This document shows positions 55,283-64,000 of a stretch of DNA of 64,000 bases, piece by piece. A program made the position numbers and the translations under genes. Location of the stretch: NCBI RefSeq assembly GCF_036850765.1, contig NC_089498.1, positions 72,022,305 to 72,086,304 on the forward strand. The letters are read 5' to 3'. Position 1 is the first letter of the stretch, and the number at the start of each line of letters is the position of its first letter. Origin of the DNA: Saccopteryx bilineata (lineage: Eukaryota; Chordata; Mammalia; Chiroptera; Emballonuridae). The notes under the pieces were generated by a model. That model saw nothing but the letters and a program-made list of their open reading frames with translations, was not told the origin of the DNA and did no database searches.

Positions 55283-55372
55283 ATCTATCCATTCATCCAT
55301 TCATCCATTCATCCATCCATCCATCCATCCATCCATCCATCCATCCATCCATCCATCCTTTCATCTATCATA
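55283..55372. repeat. (CATC)n microsatellite
   Basis: CATT/CATC units passing into pure CATC, same strand as the array about 0.8 kb to the left. Confidence 0.97.
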
Positions 55373-55849
55373 CAAAGCCAGCACAAGCAGGAGGAAAGAT
55401 TCACTGTGGCAAAAGAATAGATATGAGTAGTCACTCCCTGTTGAATTGGGTTTATTTCCTTCTAGACTTTTCACTTAGCATATACATCTATAATATCTAT
55501 ACATCTATGTATTTTTTCAAAGATGGTACCACTTTTTCAGAGAGAGAGATTGATTTGCTTGCTTGTTTGTTTTCACTTGTTGGCAGATAGCCACTGCTTT
55601 GTGGTGAAGCCCAGGCCTGCCAGGAGGCCTGGAGGCAGACCCAAGCCCCGGGTGAGCAGGAGGGAACACGGCAGGCCCGAGCAGAAGGCCTGCACCTTGT
55701 CCCTGCTGTCGCTGACAAGATCAGCTTTCTCTGCCTGGGTCTCAGAGATAATCGTCTGCAGGGTGAAAGGAATGTCCAGTTGATTTCCAGAAGCTCTCTG
55801 GAAATAGCCTCTCTGATAATAGCTTCTATTATAGAAAACTCACTGTAAA
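55373..55849. other. single-copy sequence with a candidate exon-like segment
   Basis: 55587-55651 is preceded by a T-rich tract and TTGGCAG and followed by CCGG/GTGAGC, a good acceptor and donor pair 65 bp apart. It is GC-rich against an AT-rich left flank. No partner exon was seen. Confidence 0.3.
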
Positions 55850-56035
55850 TTAGCTCATTTTACTTCTACAAGCCTATGAATGGGCGCTGTTTCCACTCAC
55901 ATTTTATAGACAAGGAGACTCGGGCACAGAGAAATTTGTTTACTTAAAGGTCACACAGCAGGACATGATACAATTAGGACTTGAACTAGGTTTGTGTGAC
56001 TTCAGAGCCTGTGTATTTAGCCACCACGCTACACA
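55850..56035 (-). mobile_element. MIR SINE fragment
   Basis: 'CATTTTATAGACAAGGAGAC', 'AAAGGTCACACAGCAGG' and 'AGGACTTGAACTAGGTTTGT' are in MIR order on the minus strand. Confidence 0.87.
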
Positions 56036-57109
56036 ATCTACCACCGAAAGCAAGAGCACATTTCCGTGACCTTGGAGAGCACCCTCCAGGACGCTGAGGG
56101 CAGTGAGGGAGAGGGCAGGTTGTACTTGGGCTAGTCAAGTCCTTGGCCCAGGGTCACCAGCTCATAGTCTCTAGAGTGAGGAAGATAGACATGTCCTCGC
56201 AGAACGAGCTGGGCTTAACCCCAAGAGCTTGTGGGGTTAGAGGGCCGCCGAGCAAGGGCACAGGCTCAGCTGCTCTCAGGGACAGATCTGTGCTTTTAAC
56301 CCAAACTTGGTTTCTGAGGCTCCTGGAGCTTCCTGGGGGGAGTGTGGATGTGGTGGAGCCTCGTTGCCCAGCCAGGCCCCAGAGAGAGGCCCAGACACAT
56401 TCTCTTGTGGCTCAGAGGCTAACCGGAAGGGCACATCCCAGGGAGGGTCAGGATTGGCTTTCTCTGCTGAAAAATCACCGCTCGCCATGAGACACCATCC
56501 CACACAGACCAGCAGGGCCACTGAACAGTCTGTCTCCCTGTGCTCAGTTATTTATTTACACACACCTCCCACCCCCCTCCCTGCCACCACCCCAGTTATC
56601 TACCTCATCTGGCTGGTCTTGGCTGCAGTGACCAAGAAGGAAGAGGGCACACCGTAGCCCCAGGCATCTCCACAGTGGGACTGGGAAGTCTCAGTCTGGC
56701 TTTCTCTCCTCCTCCTCTTCACCCTCCTCAACCTCCTCTTCTTCCTCCTCCTCCTCCAGAACCAGCACCCCGGTCCGCCTGCAATTAAACCCAGATGCCA
56801 GGAAATATCTTGGTTGTACACTGAAGTGAAAACACATGGGTAGGGTGAAAACCCCTCTCTGTTACAATTGTATTACTATCATCCCCGGAAACTCACAGCT
56901 GGAGAGGGAGACCTCTGAGGCCAGTGTCTGGTGCTTTATGTGCAGAAAGACAGTATAGACCAGCTGTGAGCGGCACACATGTCCTGTCGGCTGCCCGGCT
57001 CAAAGGAGAAATTCAAGCTGGCTGCCTGGGGGCTTGAGAGGGAGCAGAGGAAGCACAGAAGCCCACCCCACGGCCTTTGAGCTCTGTTTCTCACTGTCTT
57101 CTCAAGAAA
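56036..57109. other. single-copy sequence with a CCT-rich tract
   Basis: 56704-56758 is a CTCCTC/CTTCCTC pyrimidine run. The overlapping frames at 56143-56821 lack recognisable features. Confidence 0.4.
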
Positions 57110-57235
57110 TTCAAGATCCCAGGTCCTAGTCCTGACTCTGACACTTGCTGGCTGTGTGATGTTGGACAAGTCACATTACTTCTCTGAGCCTCTATATCCT
57201 CATCTGCAAAGTAGTGATAATATGTTTACCCCCTT
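57110..57235 (+). mobile_element. MIR fragment
   Basis: 'GATGTTGGACAAGTCACATT' and 'CTCTGAGCCTCTATATCCTC' then 'GTAGTGATAATATGTTTACC' are in MIR order. Confidence 0.85.
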
Positions 57236-57467
57236 TGATGTGCATACTGATATATTTTGCTGGACGAATATTACTATGTTTGATCATGGGGTGCTACCCC
57301 GTCCTGCTAGGGGTTTGATGTGTTTATAGATATCTCTCAAATTCAAAAGTTTTGAATTCTGAAACACATCCAGCAATGAGAGTTTTAGGTGGGGGAGTGT
57401 AGACCTGTTTTTGGAAATGAAGGAGAAATTTATTAGTTGTTTCAGGAGATTTAAAAAGAAAAGTAGG
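57236..57467. other. single-copy sequence, nothing recognised
   Basis: No feature recognised. Confidence 0.4.
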
Positions 57468-57857
57468 CCTGACCAGGCGGTGGCACAGTGGATAGAGCGT
57501 CAGACTGGGATGCGGAAGACCCAGGTTTGAGACCTTGAGGTCACCAGCTTGAGCGCGGGATCATCTGGTTTGAGCAAAAAGCTCACCAGCTTGGACCCAG
57601 GGTCGCTGGCTCCAGCAAGGGGTTACTCGGTCTGCTGAAGGCCCACAGTCAAGGCACATATGAGAAAGCAATCAATGAACAACTAAGGTATTGCAACACG
57701 CAATGAAAAACTAATGATTGATGCTTCTCATCTCTCTCCGTTCCTGTCTGTCTGTCCCTGTCTATCCCTCTCTTTGACTCACTCTCTGTCTCTGTAAAAA
57801 ATAAAAAAATTTAAAAAAAAATTAAAATAAATAAATAAATAAATTAATTAATTAAAA
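57468..57857 (+). mobile_element. long-type SINE
   Basis: Nearly consensus-like copy with an extended A/T-rich tail (57800-57857, including AAAT and AATT repeats). The duplication AAAGAAAAGTAG lies just before the head and again at about 57859-57870. Confidence 0.93.
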
Positions 57858-57876
57858 AAAAAGAAAAGTAGACTGG

Positions 57877-58094
57877 GCCCTGCCTGGATAGCTCAGTTGG
57901 TTAGAGTGTCATCCCAATATGCCACGGTTGTGGGTTCAATCCTTGGTCAGGGCACATACAAGAATCAACCAATGAATGCACAGATAGATGGAACAACAAA
58001 ATCAATGTCTTTTTCTTTTCTTTCTCTCTCCCGTCTCTTTTAAAAAACAGTAAATAAAAAATTAAAAAATAATAATTATAAAAAAAATTTTTTT
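57877..58094 (+). mobile_element. tRNA-derived SINE (GCCCTGG type)
   Basis: Head with A box 'TAGCTCAGTTGG' and B box 'GGTTCAATCC', then 'AAGAATCAACCAATGAATGC', a TC tail and a long A/T tail. The duplication AAGTAGACTG (57866-57875) and AAGTAGGCTG (58095-58104) overlaps the duplication of the preceding SINE, so the two inserted at neighbouring sites. Confidence 0.92.
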
Positions 58095-58194
58095 AAGTAG
58101 GCTGTCTGTAGTCATGATGGCTCTGAGGACTTTTTTAAAAAGCTCCCTGCAGTGCTCAGGTGTTAGCTGTGACCTGGAAAGCACTTATGCATAT

Positions 58195-58375
58195 GTAATG
58201 ATGCTTTTATAAATGTTACCTATTATATGTAACCTCCCAGCAGGCCTGTGAGCTTTTCTCATTTTCAGGATGAGGAACTGGGGGTTCAGAAAGGTAAGTG
58301 ATTTGTTCATACTGGTGAGGCTGATTAGAAGCAGATTCAAATGTGGTCGGACTAAGTCCAGAGTCTGCTCCAAGG
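58195..58375 (-). mobile_element. MIR SINE fragment
   Basis: 'GTAACCTCCCAGCAGGCCTG', 'CATTTTCAGGATGAGGAACT' and 'GGTAAGTGATTTGTTCATAC' are a diverged MIR on the minus strand. Confidence 0.75.
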
Positions 58376-58964
58376 CATCTGAATGGTGGGACAGGGAAGG
58401 GGCTTTCTCAGGGAAGAAGGCCTGAGTGACAGGGGCCCGGAGTGTGAGGGACACTCATCCCCACACCACAGTGGAGGACTTATCTGTGACTTGCCCCCAG
58501 GGGCTCCTCCTCTCCAGCTGAGGGACACTCTTCGAAAACCCAGACCTACACGTCCTTTCTACGTATATCTGCCCCTACTCCCTCCCCCAGGTGGGCTCGC
58601 TACCCTAATGGTCCTTGAGAGCTACGTCCTTTTCCCCACTCTGTGATTATCTGCTCCCAGATTCTCCTGGTCCTGTCCTGTTGGTTGGGAATCTGAGTCC
58701 CCTCACCCATTTTTGGAGTGGTTGGACAGGCCACAAAGTCCATGAACCCATTGGACAGAGGTGCTAAGGACCACTGCAGGGACGTTAGGAAGCTGCCTGG
58801 GGAGCAACAGTTGGAGGTTTCCTTGGGGACACTGCAGGGATCTCCCACAGGGTCAGGCTGATTTCTAGACCATCTCCCTAGCAGCCCCCAGTGGCCCAGG
58901 AAACCTACCCTTGCTTCCTTCCTCTGTAGGCCCCTCTGAGAGCCACCTGGGGTTTGGCTTATTT
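58376..58964. other. single-copy sequence, no gene seen
   Basis: No supported coding frame or repeat. Confidence 0.4.
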
Positions 58965-59530
58965 TTCAATTATATAAGTGGATCATGGATGCATTCTCAT
59001 TAGAAAGAAAAAGAATACCCAAGTGTACAGAGTAAACAGTAACAATTCTACCTTACCTCTGCCTATTCTATCCCTGGGGTAACTACTGTTTACAGTTCAA
59101 TATGTATCTCTGCAGTCCATTTTCTTGGCATTTATTTATACATATATATCATTTGGATTTGTTTTGGGCGTTTTATATACACATCTCACATAGTGTTCTG
59201 CAGCTTGCTTTTTTTCTGCTTACCATATGTCTTGGAGAACTTCCCACGTCAGTTCACATAAGCCAGCCTCATTCATTTTAACTGCTGCCCCATAGCCACC
59301 CAATGGATACACAGGGTTTGCATGACCAGATGTCACTGTTGACCGCACAGGTCCTCTGCCGTGAACATCTGTGTGCACATACCATTAGGCCCGTAGGTCG
59401 CCTGCAGTGAATATTCATGTATTGATACTATTGTGCCCATGGGCAATTACTTTCTAGAAGAGGAATTATTGCATCAGAGAGTGTAACATATATTATTTCT
59501 GCTAGCTTCTGCCAAATTGCCCTCTAAAAT
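58965..59530 (-). mobile_element. ancient L1 3' UTR fragment
   Basis: Complement of an old L1 3' UTR: 'TTTCTGCTTACCATATGTCT', 'CTTGGAGAACTTCCCACGTC', 'TCTAGAAGAGGAATTATTGC', 'TGCCAAATTGCCCTCTAAAA'. Confidence 0.7.
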
Positions 59531-59734
59531 GCTGAATCCATTTAGACTCACCAGTCACATAACAGAATCAGATGCAGCAATTCTACTAGCTGACTGGGAC
59601 CAGGCTTTCCAGGCAGGTGGCTCTGAGATGGCTACAATGCACCTCCCCTCTGGAGAAGCCAGCTGTGGCTTGGGAACTGCCTTGTCTTTAGCGCTGTGGG
59701 AAGGTGGACACTGGTTGTGCATGAGTCATCGCAA
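59531..59734. other. single-copy sequence
   Basis: No feature recognised. Confidence 0.4.
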
Positions 59735-59945
59735 GGGTAATCAGTATAATATAGTGATTGTAACAGGGGCTTTGAAGCCAAATTGACTTGGGTTTGAATC
59801 CTGGCTCTACCCATGAGCTCTGTGATCTCTAGCAAATATAACTCCTCTGAACTGTTTCATCTGAAAAACAGGAGTAACAGTAACTACATCAGGCATAACG
59901 CTTTAGCAAGATGACGCACATATAGAACACTTAGTTCAGTCTTTA
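59735..59945 (+). mobile_element. MIR SINE, near full length
   Basis: 'TATAATATAGTGATTGTAAC', 'CTTGGGTTTGAATCCTGGCT', 'CTGTTTCATCTGAAAAACAG' and a '…AGAACACTTAGTTCAG' end are in MIR order. Confidence 0.88.
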
Positions 59946-60304
59946 CGTAGACTAAATGACAATATACAAAAAGTGCATATTTAATTATGATTATGATTAT
60001 TAATCTACAGGCCCCTTTTTTACTGAGTGGGAGGGTCTTCACATCCTACCTGTGCCAGCCACTGAGCCCTTCCCAAGCCTGGGCACCATGTCGGCTGGCT
60101 GGTGACATCACAGGGTACCCGCTGTGTACAGAGGCCAGAGTCCACAAGGAGTGGGTGATGATACCAGGAGGCAAGATGAGCAGTTGCAGCTTCCAGGCTA
60201 AAAGGGCAGACAGGACACAACCGGATAAACACAAGTAAACAGAGGTGGGGAGTCTTACAAACACAGGCCTGTGCCAGTGCCATTACTGTGAGATAAATGC
60301 GTAG
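59946..60304. other. single-copy sequence, no gene seen
   Basis: The minus-strand frame at 60020-60388 has no domain. Confidence 0.4.
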
Positions 60305-60486
60305 GAGCCCAGCAGAGGCAGATTTAATGGCAGGCACACCGGGCACGTACCCTGGGCCCTGAGTTCTGAAGGGTCCCACAAAACCCAAACTTTACACATT
60401 TTTATAATGACACCAAGTTTGGTTTCATATATGCAATTTTAACATTCATAGTACATAATATTTTTTATTTATTTAAAAATATGGTT

Positions 60487-60664
60487 GCCTGACCTGTGGT
60501 GGCGCAGTGGATAAAGCGTCGACCTGGAATGCTGAGGTCGCCAGTTCGAAACCCTGGGTTTGCCTGGTCAAGGCACATATGGGAGTTGATGCTTCCAGCT
60601 CCTCCTCCCTTCTCTCTCTCTCTCTCTCTCCCTCTCTCTCTCCTCTCTAAAATGAATTAAAAAA
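60487..60664 (+). mobile_element. short-type SINE inside an hAT element
   Basis: Starts GCCTGACCTGTGGTGGCG and is close to consensus. The duplication AAAAATATGGTT (60475-60486) recurs after its A-tail, ending at 60674. Confidence 0.94.
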
Positions 60665-60674
60665 AAATATGGTT

Positions 60675-61065
60675 GGCCCTCACCGGCTAGCTCAGCGGTA
60701 GAGCATCGGCCTGGCATGTGGAAGTCCCAGGTTTGATTCCTGGCCAGGGCACACAGGAGAAGCGCCCATCTGCTTCTCCACCCTTCCCCCTCTCCTTCCT
60801 CTCTGTCTCTCTCTTCCCCTCCCACAGCCAAGGCTCCATTGGAGCAAAGTTGGCCTGGGTGCTGAGGATGGCTCCATGGCCTCCTCCTCAGGCACTAGAA
60901 TGGCTCTGGTTGCAATGGAGCAATGCCCTGGATGGGCAGAGCATCTCCCCCATCCAGGTGGATGGTGGTCAGGCACATGCAGGAGTCTGTCTCTCTTCTC
61001 CCTGCTTCTCACTTCAGAAAAATACACACACATACACACATACATACACACACACACAAACATAT
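60675..61065 (+). mobile_element. VES-like SINE directly after the short SINE
   Basis: Starts GGCCCTCACCGGCTAGCTC and ends at the GAAAAATACACAC tail, which has become a CA/CATA-rich run (61020-61065). It begins immediately after the target duplication of the preceding SINE. Open frames on both strands here are SINE sequence. Confidence 0.92.
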
Positions 61066-61161
61066 ATTTTTATTTTCCCTGTCTCTCTCTTTTTTAAGGG
61101 GCCCAATACTTTCTTCTGCTCCTGGGGCCTCAACCGACCTTAATCTGCCTCTGGAGCCAAG

Positions 61162-62339
61162 TGACCAGTGGGAGCAGAAGGGGTGGGGCGGATGTGAAGT
61201 GTGGGTTGGTTGAAGTTGGGGGCAGGAGGAGTCAGGGGAGAGTGAAGCCAGACAGATGGCACAGCCTCTAAAGGTGACATGGAGAACAAAAGTGGGGCCG
61301 AGGGTGGTTGATTAGAAGGTAGCTTTGCTATTGGCAGCCGCTACGGAGAGAGAGATGCCCTGGACTAGCTGCCACCAGGGTCCTTGGTTCAGCTCCCCAC
61401 CCGGCCTCTTGCCAGGCATCTGGCCTTCGGTAAACAATCCTCCCTTTCTGAGCCTTGGTTTAAGCAGCATCAAAAGGGACATGTGGGGGCTGTTGAACTA
61501 GATAACTCTATCTAGAATCATTTCCAGTGTGAAACTTCTAGGAATTCCTGCCCCATAATAAAATCTCTGCTATGAGCAGCCTAACCTTGAATTTGGGTCA
61601 CTGTGGCCATCACTCTAATTTCTCCAAAGTGCTGGCACTTCACAGTTTATAAACTATGTTTGCATCTGCTTCTTCATCTGGCTTTGCTCTGTAGCTTTCG
61701 ATGCAGGTGGAGCTGAGATACAGATGTCACTTTACATGAGGTTACACGAGCAACCAGGGCTCACTAAGGGGAACTGATGCACAGGTGGCAGGAATTGAAT
61801 AATGCTGGAGCCTTGCCTGTCCAGGTGCCACCCTAGCAACTCCTGAGCTTTTCAAGTTATAGACAGCAAGTCAGCCCCAACCACTCAGTGTCCCCACACA
61901 TACCACAACAGTAGCCAGGCCCTGGTCACCCCTCCACATCAGACACTTTGTGCATATCACCTTGTCTAATTCTCACAGGAAGCCCCTGAGGTAGACATGT
62001 TTGTTATGCCCACTGTACAGATGAGGAGGGGAGGCTGTGAGAGCCTGAGTCGTCGTCCAAGATCACCCAGCCGAGAGCAGCAGAGCTGGGCTTCCCAAAC
62101 CCACAGGAGCAAACCTCCCGCCTCTTTTACTCCTGCCTGGAGAGGGAGCACACACCTGCAATGACACCTGAGTAAGTAGGAAACTGTCGGATTTAAACAG
62201 CAGCCTGTTGTCTCTTTCCTGGCTGAATCAGTCAGGCCTTGGCCTTGTCTGCCTGTGATACTAAGAGAGAATAGGTTGAAAACGAGTCCAGAGAGGGTGA
62301 GCTGACACAGAGGCAGCATGGAGGTGGGCGAGTGATAGA
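61162..62339. other. single-copy sequence with MIR fragments
   Basis: 61425-61530 is a probable plus-strand MIR end. 61960-62110 is a minus-strand MIR ('GTACAGATGAGGAGGGGAGG', 'CCAAGATCACCCAGCCGAG'). The minus-strand frame at 61966-62406 runs through MIR sequence and is rejected. Confidence 0.5.
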
Positions 62340-62620
62340 AATGATACCAGTGAGAGCCACCATTATCCAGTGCCCTGTGCCAGGACTTGGTTAATCCTTT
62401 ACTCATGTAATCCTCACATGAATCCTGTGAGATAGGTATTTGCCTCAGAGATTAACCCTTTGAATAGTGAGTTTTTTGTTAACCCTTTGAGTGAGGACGT
62501 ACATGAATGTTCATACTACCCAAAGGGTTAACTTGCCCAGAGTAGTTAAGTAACTTGCCTAAAGTCACACAGCTCATAAATGGCAGAGGTTGGGTCAGCA
62601 CCTAGGCCTAAGCACGTAGT
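62340..62620 (-). mobile_element. MIR SINE interrupted by a TTAA-flanked element
   Basis: 'CTCATGTAATCCTCACATGA' and 'GTGAGATAGGTATTTGCCTC' lie before the insert; 'AAGTAACTTGCCTAAAGTCA' and 'CACAGCTCATAAATGGCAGA' lie after it. The order is that of a minus-strand MIR. Confidence 0.85.
62456..62527. mobile_element. 72-bp piggyBac-like mini-element with internal repeat of its own end
   Basis: Bounded by TTAA on both sides (62452-62455 and 62528-62531). Ends are CCCTTTG on the left and CAAAGGG on the right, as in piggyBac-type elements, which duplicate TTAA. A second TTAA+CCCTTTG occurs inside at 62479-62489, so a 45-bp inner element (62483-62527) also has proper ends. It sits inside the MIR at 62340-62620. 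Confidence 0.82.
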
Positions 62621-64000
62621 TGTTGATGGAAGGAAGGGGTGGGGAGAGGGGCGTTCATAAAACAGGAGCCTGTGGGCCTGCCTGGCGGTGATGGGAGATG
62701 TGCCATGGGGGCCATCTGACCTGAGGCTGGGCCCATTCTGCCAGCTGCCAGGAAGAGAGGGGGCCTGGGCCTGACTCCTCTTGGCCACACAGCCCTGCTC
62801 CTTGCTAACCAGGCTGACTTGGAGATCCATGCTGAGAAAGAGGGAGCTTTCCAGCCCCTGGCCCCACCTGCCTGTGGCCCTGTGGCTGTGGTTGCTGGTG
62901 GTCGCTTGTGGCAGGGCTAGCTGCCGGCAGACAGTTCACGCAGCTGCCGTGCACGGCAGCCAGATTCCCTGGCTGCTTCCCGGGGCCGGAAGAATATTCC
63001 AGGACAGCTTGGAGTCATTAAGCACTCTTTGCTTGCTGCTTGTGGTGAAAGCTGGGTTTCAGGCCCAGGGCCTCTCCTGCCTGCCTTTCTCTCATTTCCC
63101 TAAGTAGCTGGCAAGCCTCGTGGGGAGAGAGGACAGGAATGTTGCTTAGCCCCCCAACATCACTTCCATTCTGTAGGTTGGTTTCTCTCTTCTCCCAGGG
63201 TTCCCTCTCCCTGCTTGATTTAAACAAGCCACCATAGGCCCTAGAAGGCAATGTAGGAAAAGCTGGGTTCTGGTGCTGAGCCTGCTGTGTGACATTGGAT
63301 AGTTAACCTAACCTCTCTGAGCATCTTGTTTTCTTTGTCAGCAGGAATTCCTGGTCCCTCCCTTCCCCACTACTTTGTGGTAATGAGGAAAGTGTGTCTG
63401 GAAAACACTGACATGGGAAAACAGATGCTCACGGGGGTTGGAACATATGTTATGTGGGGGAGTGGTCGTCAGGCCTTGGTCAGCGTAGAGCGCACTGAGG
63501 CATAGACCTGGAGGGGTATTCCGGAGAACCAACAAATCTGCCTCATTTCAAAAGTGGAGACACTGAGCCTCAGCCAGTGATGGAGAAAGCTGATTCTCTC
63601 CCCTAAGCCACCTTGCCATTCTGATGAAGGGTGCGCTGACTAATGGAGCATTCAGTGCCAGCTCCTCGCCTGGCTGTCTGTGTTGGTTAATCTTTGCAAG
63701 GTGGGCATTGGGGCATCCAGCAGGAGTGAGACTGGAAGGGGGGCTGTGTGTGCCAGAATCTGTTTGCTTAAACAGCAGTTTGTTTCTGGGCCCAGAAAAC
63801 TTAAGAGGAAATCTGTGTTTTGCAGACATAAAAGGAAAAGATCACCTTTCAGGACCCTGGTGTTTGCTGAAAGAGGGACAAAGTTGGAAATGCTTATTGG
63901 GCCCTGCAGTTACTTTCACCTTCTGGGCTCGGTCTGGTCAGGATGGAGATAGAAAGGGTGGGCACTTCTCCCATGCTCCCTTTTCAGCTTTTGGAGGTAG
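62621..64000. other. single-copy sequence, no gene confirmed
   Basis: 63240-63340 is a plus-strand MIR fragment ('GACATTGGATAGTTAACCTA'). The plus-strand frame 62781-63107 has a Leu/Val/Ala-rich, signal-peptide-like stretch after the Met at 62831, but no conserved family, splice partner or stop context supports it. Nothing else recognised to the window end. Confidence 0.35.

Larger units (their letters stand above)
60313..61153. mobile_element. hAT-type element enlarged by two SINEs
   Basis: Left end CAGAGGCAGATTTAATGG. The complement of the right end is CAGAGGCAGATTAAGG, a terminal inverted repeat with one indel. Flanking 8-bp sites GAGCCCAG (60305-60312) and GAGCCAAG (61154-61161) differ by one base. 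Without the SINEs (60487-61065) the element is about 250 bp, with a GC-rich left side and no transposase frame. Confidence 0.88.

Noticed and set aside
54508..55372. Regular repeats that might suggest a CRISPR-like array
   Set aside because: They are simple CATC tetranucleotides with no spacers, in a mammalian genome.
62781..63107. Signal-peptide-like start in a 108-codon frame
   Set aside because: Hydrophobic Leu/Val runs arise easily from CTG-rich DNA. No downstream domain or exon was found.

Overview
This window reads as mammalian nuclear DNA, and the repeats point to a bat. It carries many tRNA-derived SINEs of three related designs. One has a long body made of 'GCCAGCTTGAGC…'-type repeats. 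One is short, has a TC-rich tail and starts CCTGACC. One is VES-like, starts GCCCTGGCCGG and has a 'CCAGGGCAC' B-box region. I recall the long type from horseshoe and Old World leaf-nosed bats (Rhinolophoidea; 'Rhin-1'-like), so that group is my best guess, from memory and not from a search. Small non-autonomous DNA transposons (hAT-like with 8-bp target duplications, and one piggyBac-like with TTAA) also fit a bat genome.

I find no protein-coding gene that I can support. Every long open frame lies in a repeat (L1, SINE, minisatellite) or is a chance frame in GC-rich DNA. The window is probably intergenic, or one or more large introns. Two short stretches with good splice-site context and one plausible polyadenylation site are given as weak leads only.

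Layout. 0-8.3 kb is AT-rich: an old L1 lies on the minus strand, split by an LTR-class repeat and several SINEs, and a plus-strand L1 3' end closes the region. 8.4-9.1 kb is a 90-bp minisatellite. 9-16 kb is GC-richer single-copy DNA with MIR, MER5-like, MaLR-like LTR and paired SINE insertions. 16.4-19.8 kb is a second minus-strand L1 split by a younger L1 end, an unclassified insert and SINEs. 20-35 kb is mostly single-copy with MIRs, a 119-bp duplication, an 18-bp minisatellite and a G-poor tract. 35-36 kb holds a 309-nt pure pyrimidine run attached to a SINE tail. 36.6-36.8 kb is a small retrocopy of a polyadenylated RNA. 41.2-42.0 kb is a very G-rich minisatellite. 42.6-62.5 kb has a series of nested insertions: a 53-bp hairpin hAT MITE, an hAT element inside a SINE, a SINE inside a SINE, a palindromic element split by a SINE, an hAT element holding two SINEs, and a TTAA-flanked mini-element inside a MIR. 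The rest is single-copy sequence with scattered MIRs and four CATC tetranucleotide arrays.

The main interest is the transposon nesting, which gives relative insertion dates, and the unstable tandem repeats. I did not see a novel protein system. Family names are from memory. Borders of old repeats (MIR, MER5, L1, L2) are approximate; borders set by target-site duplications are exact to a few bases.
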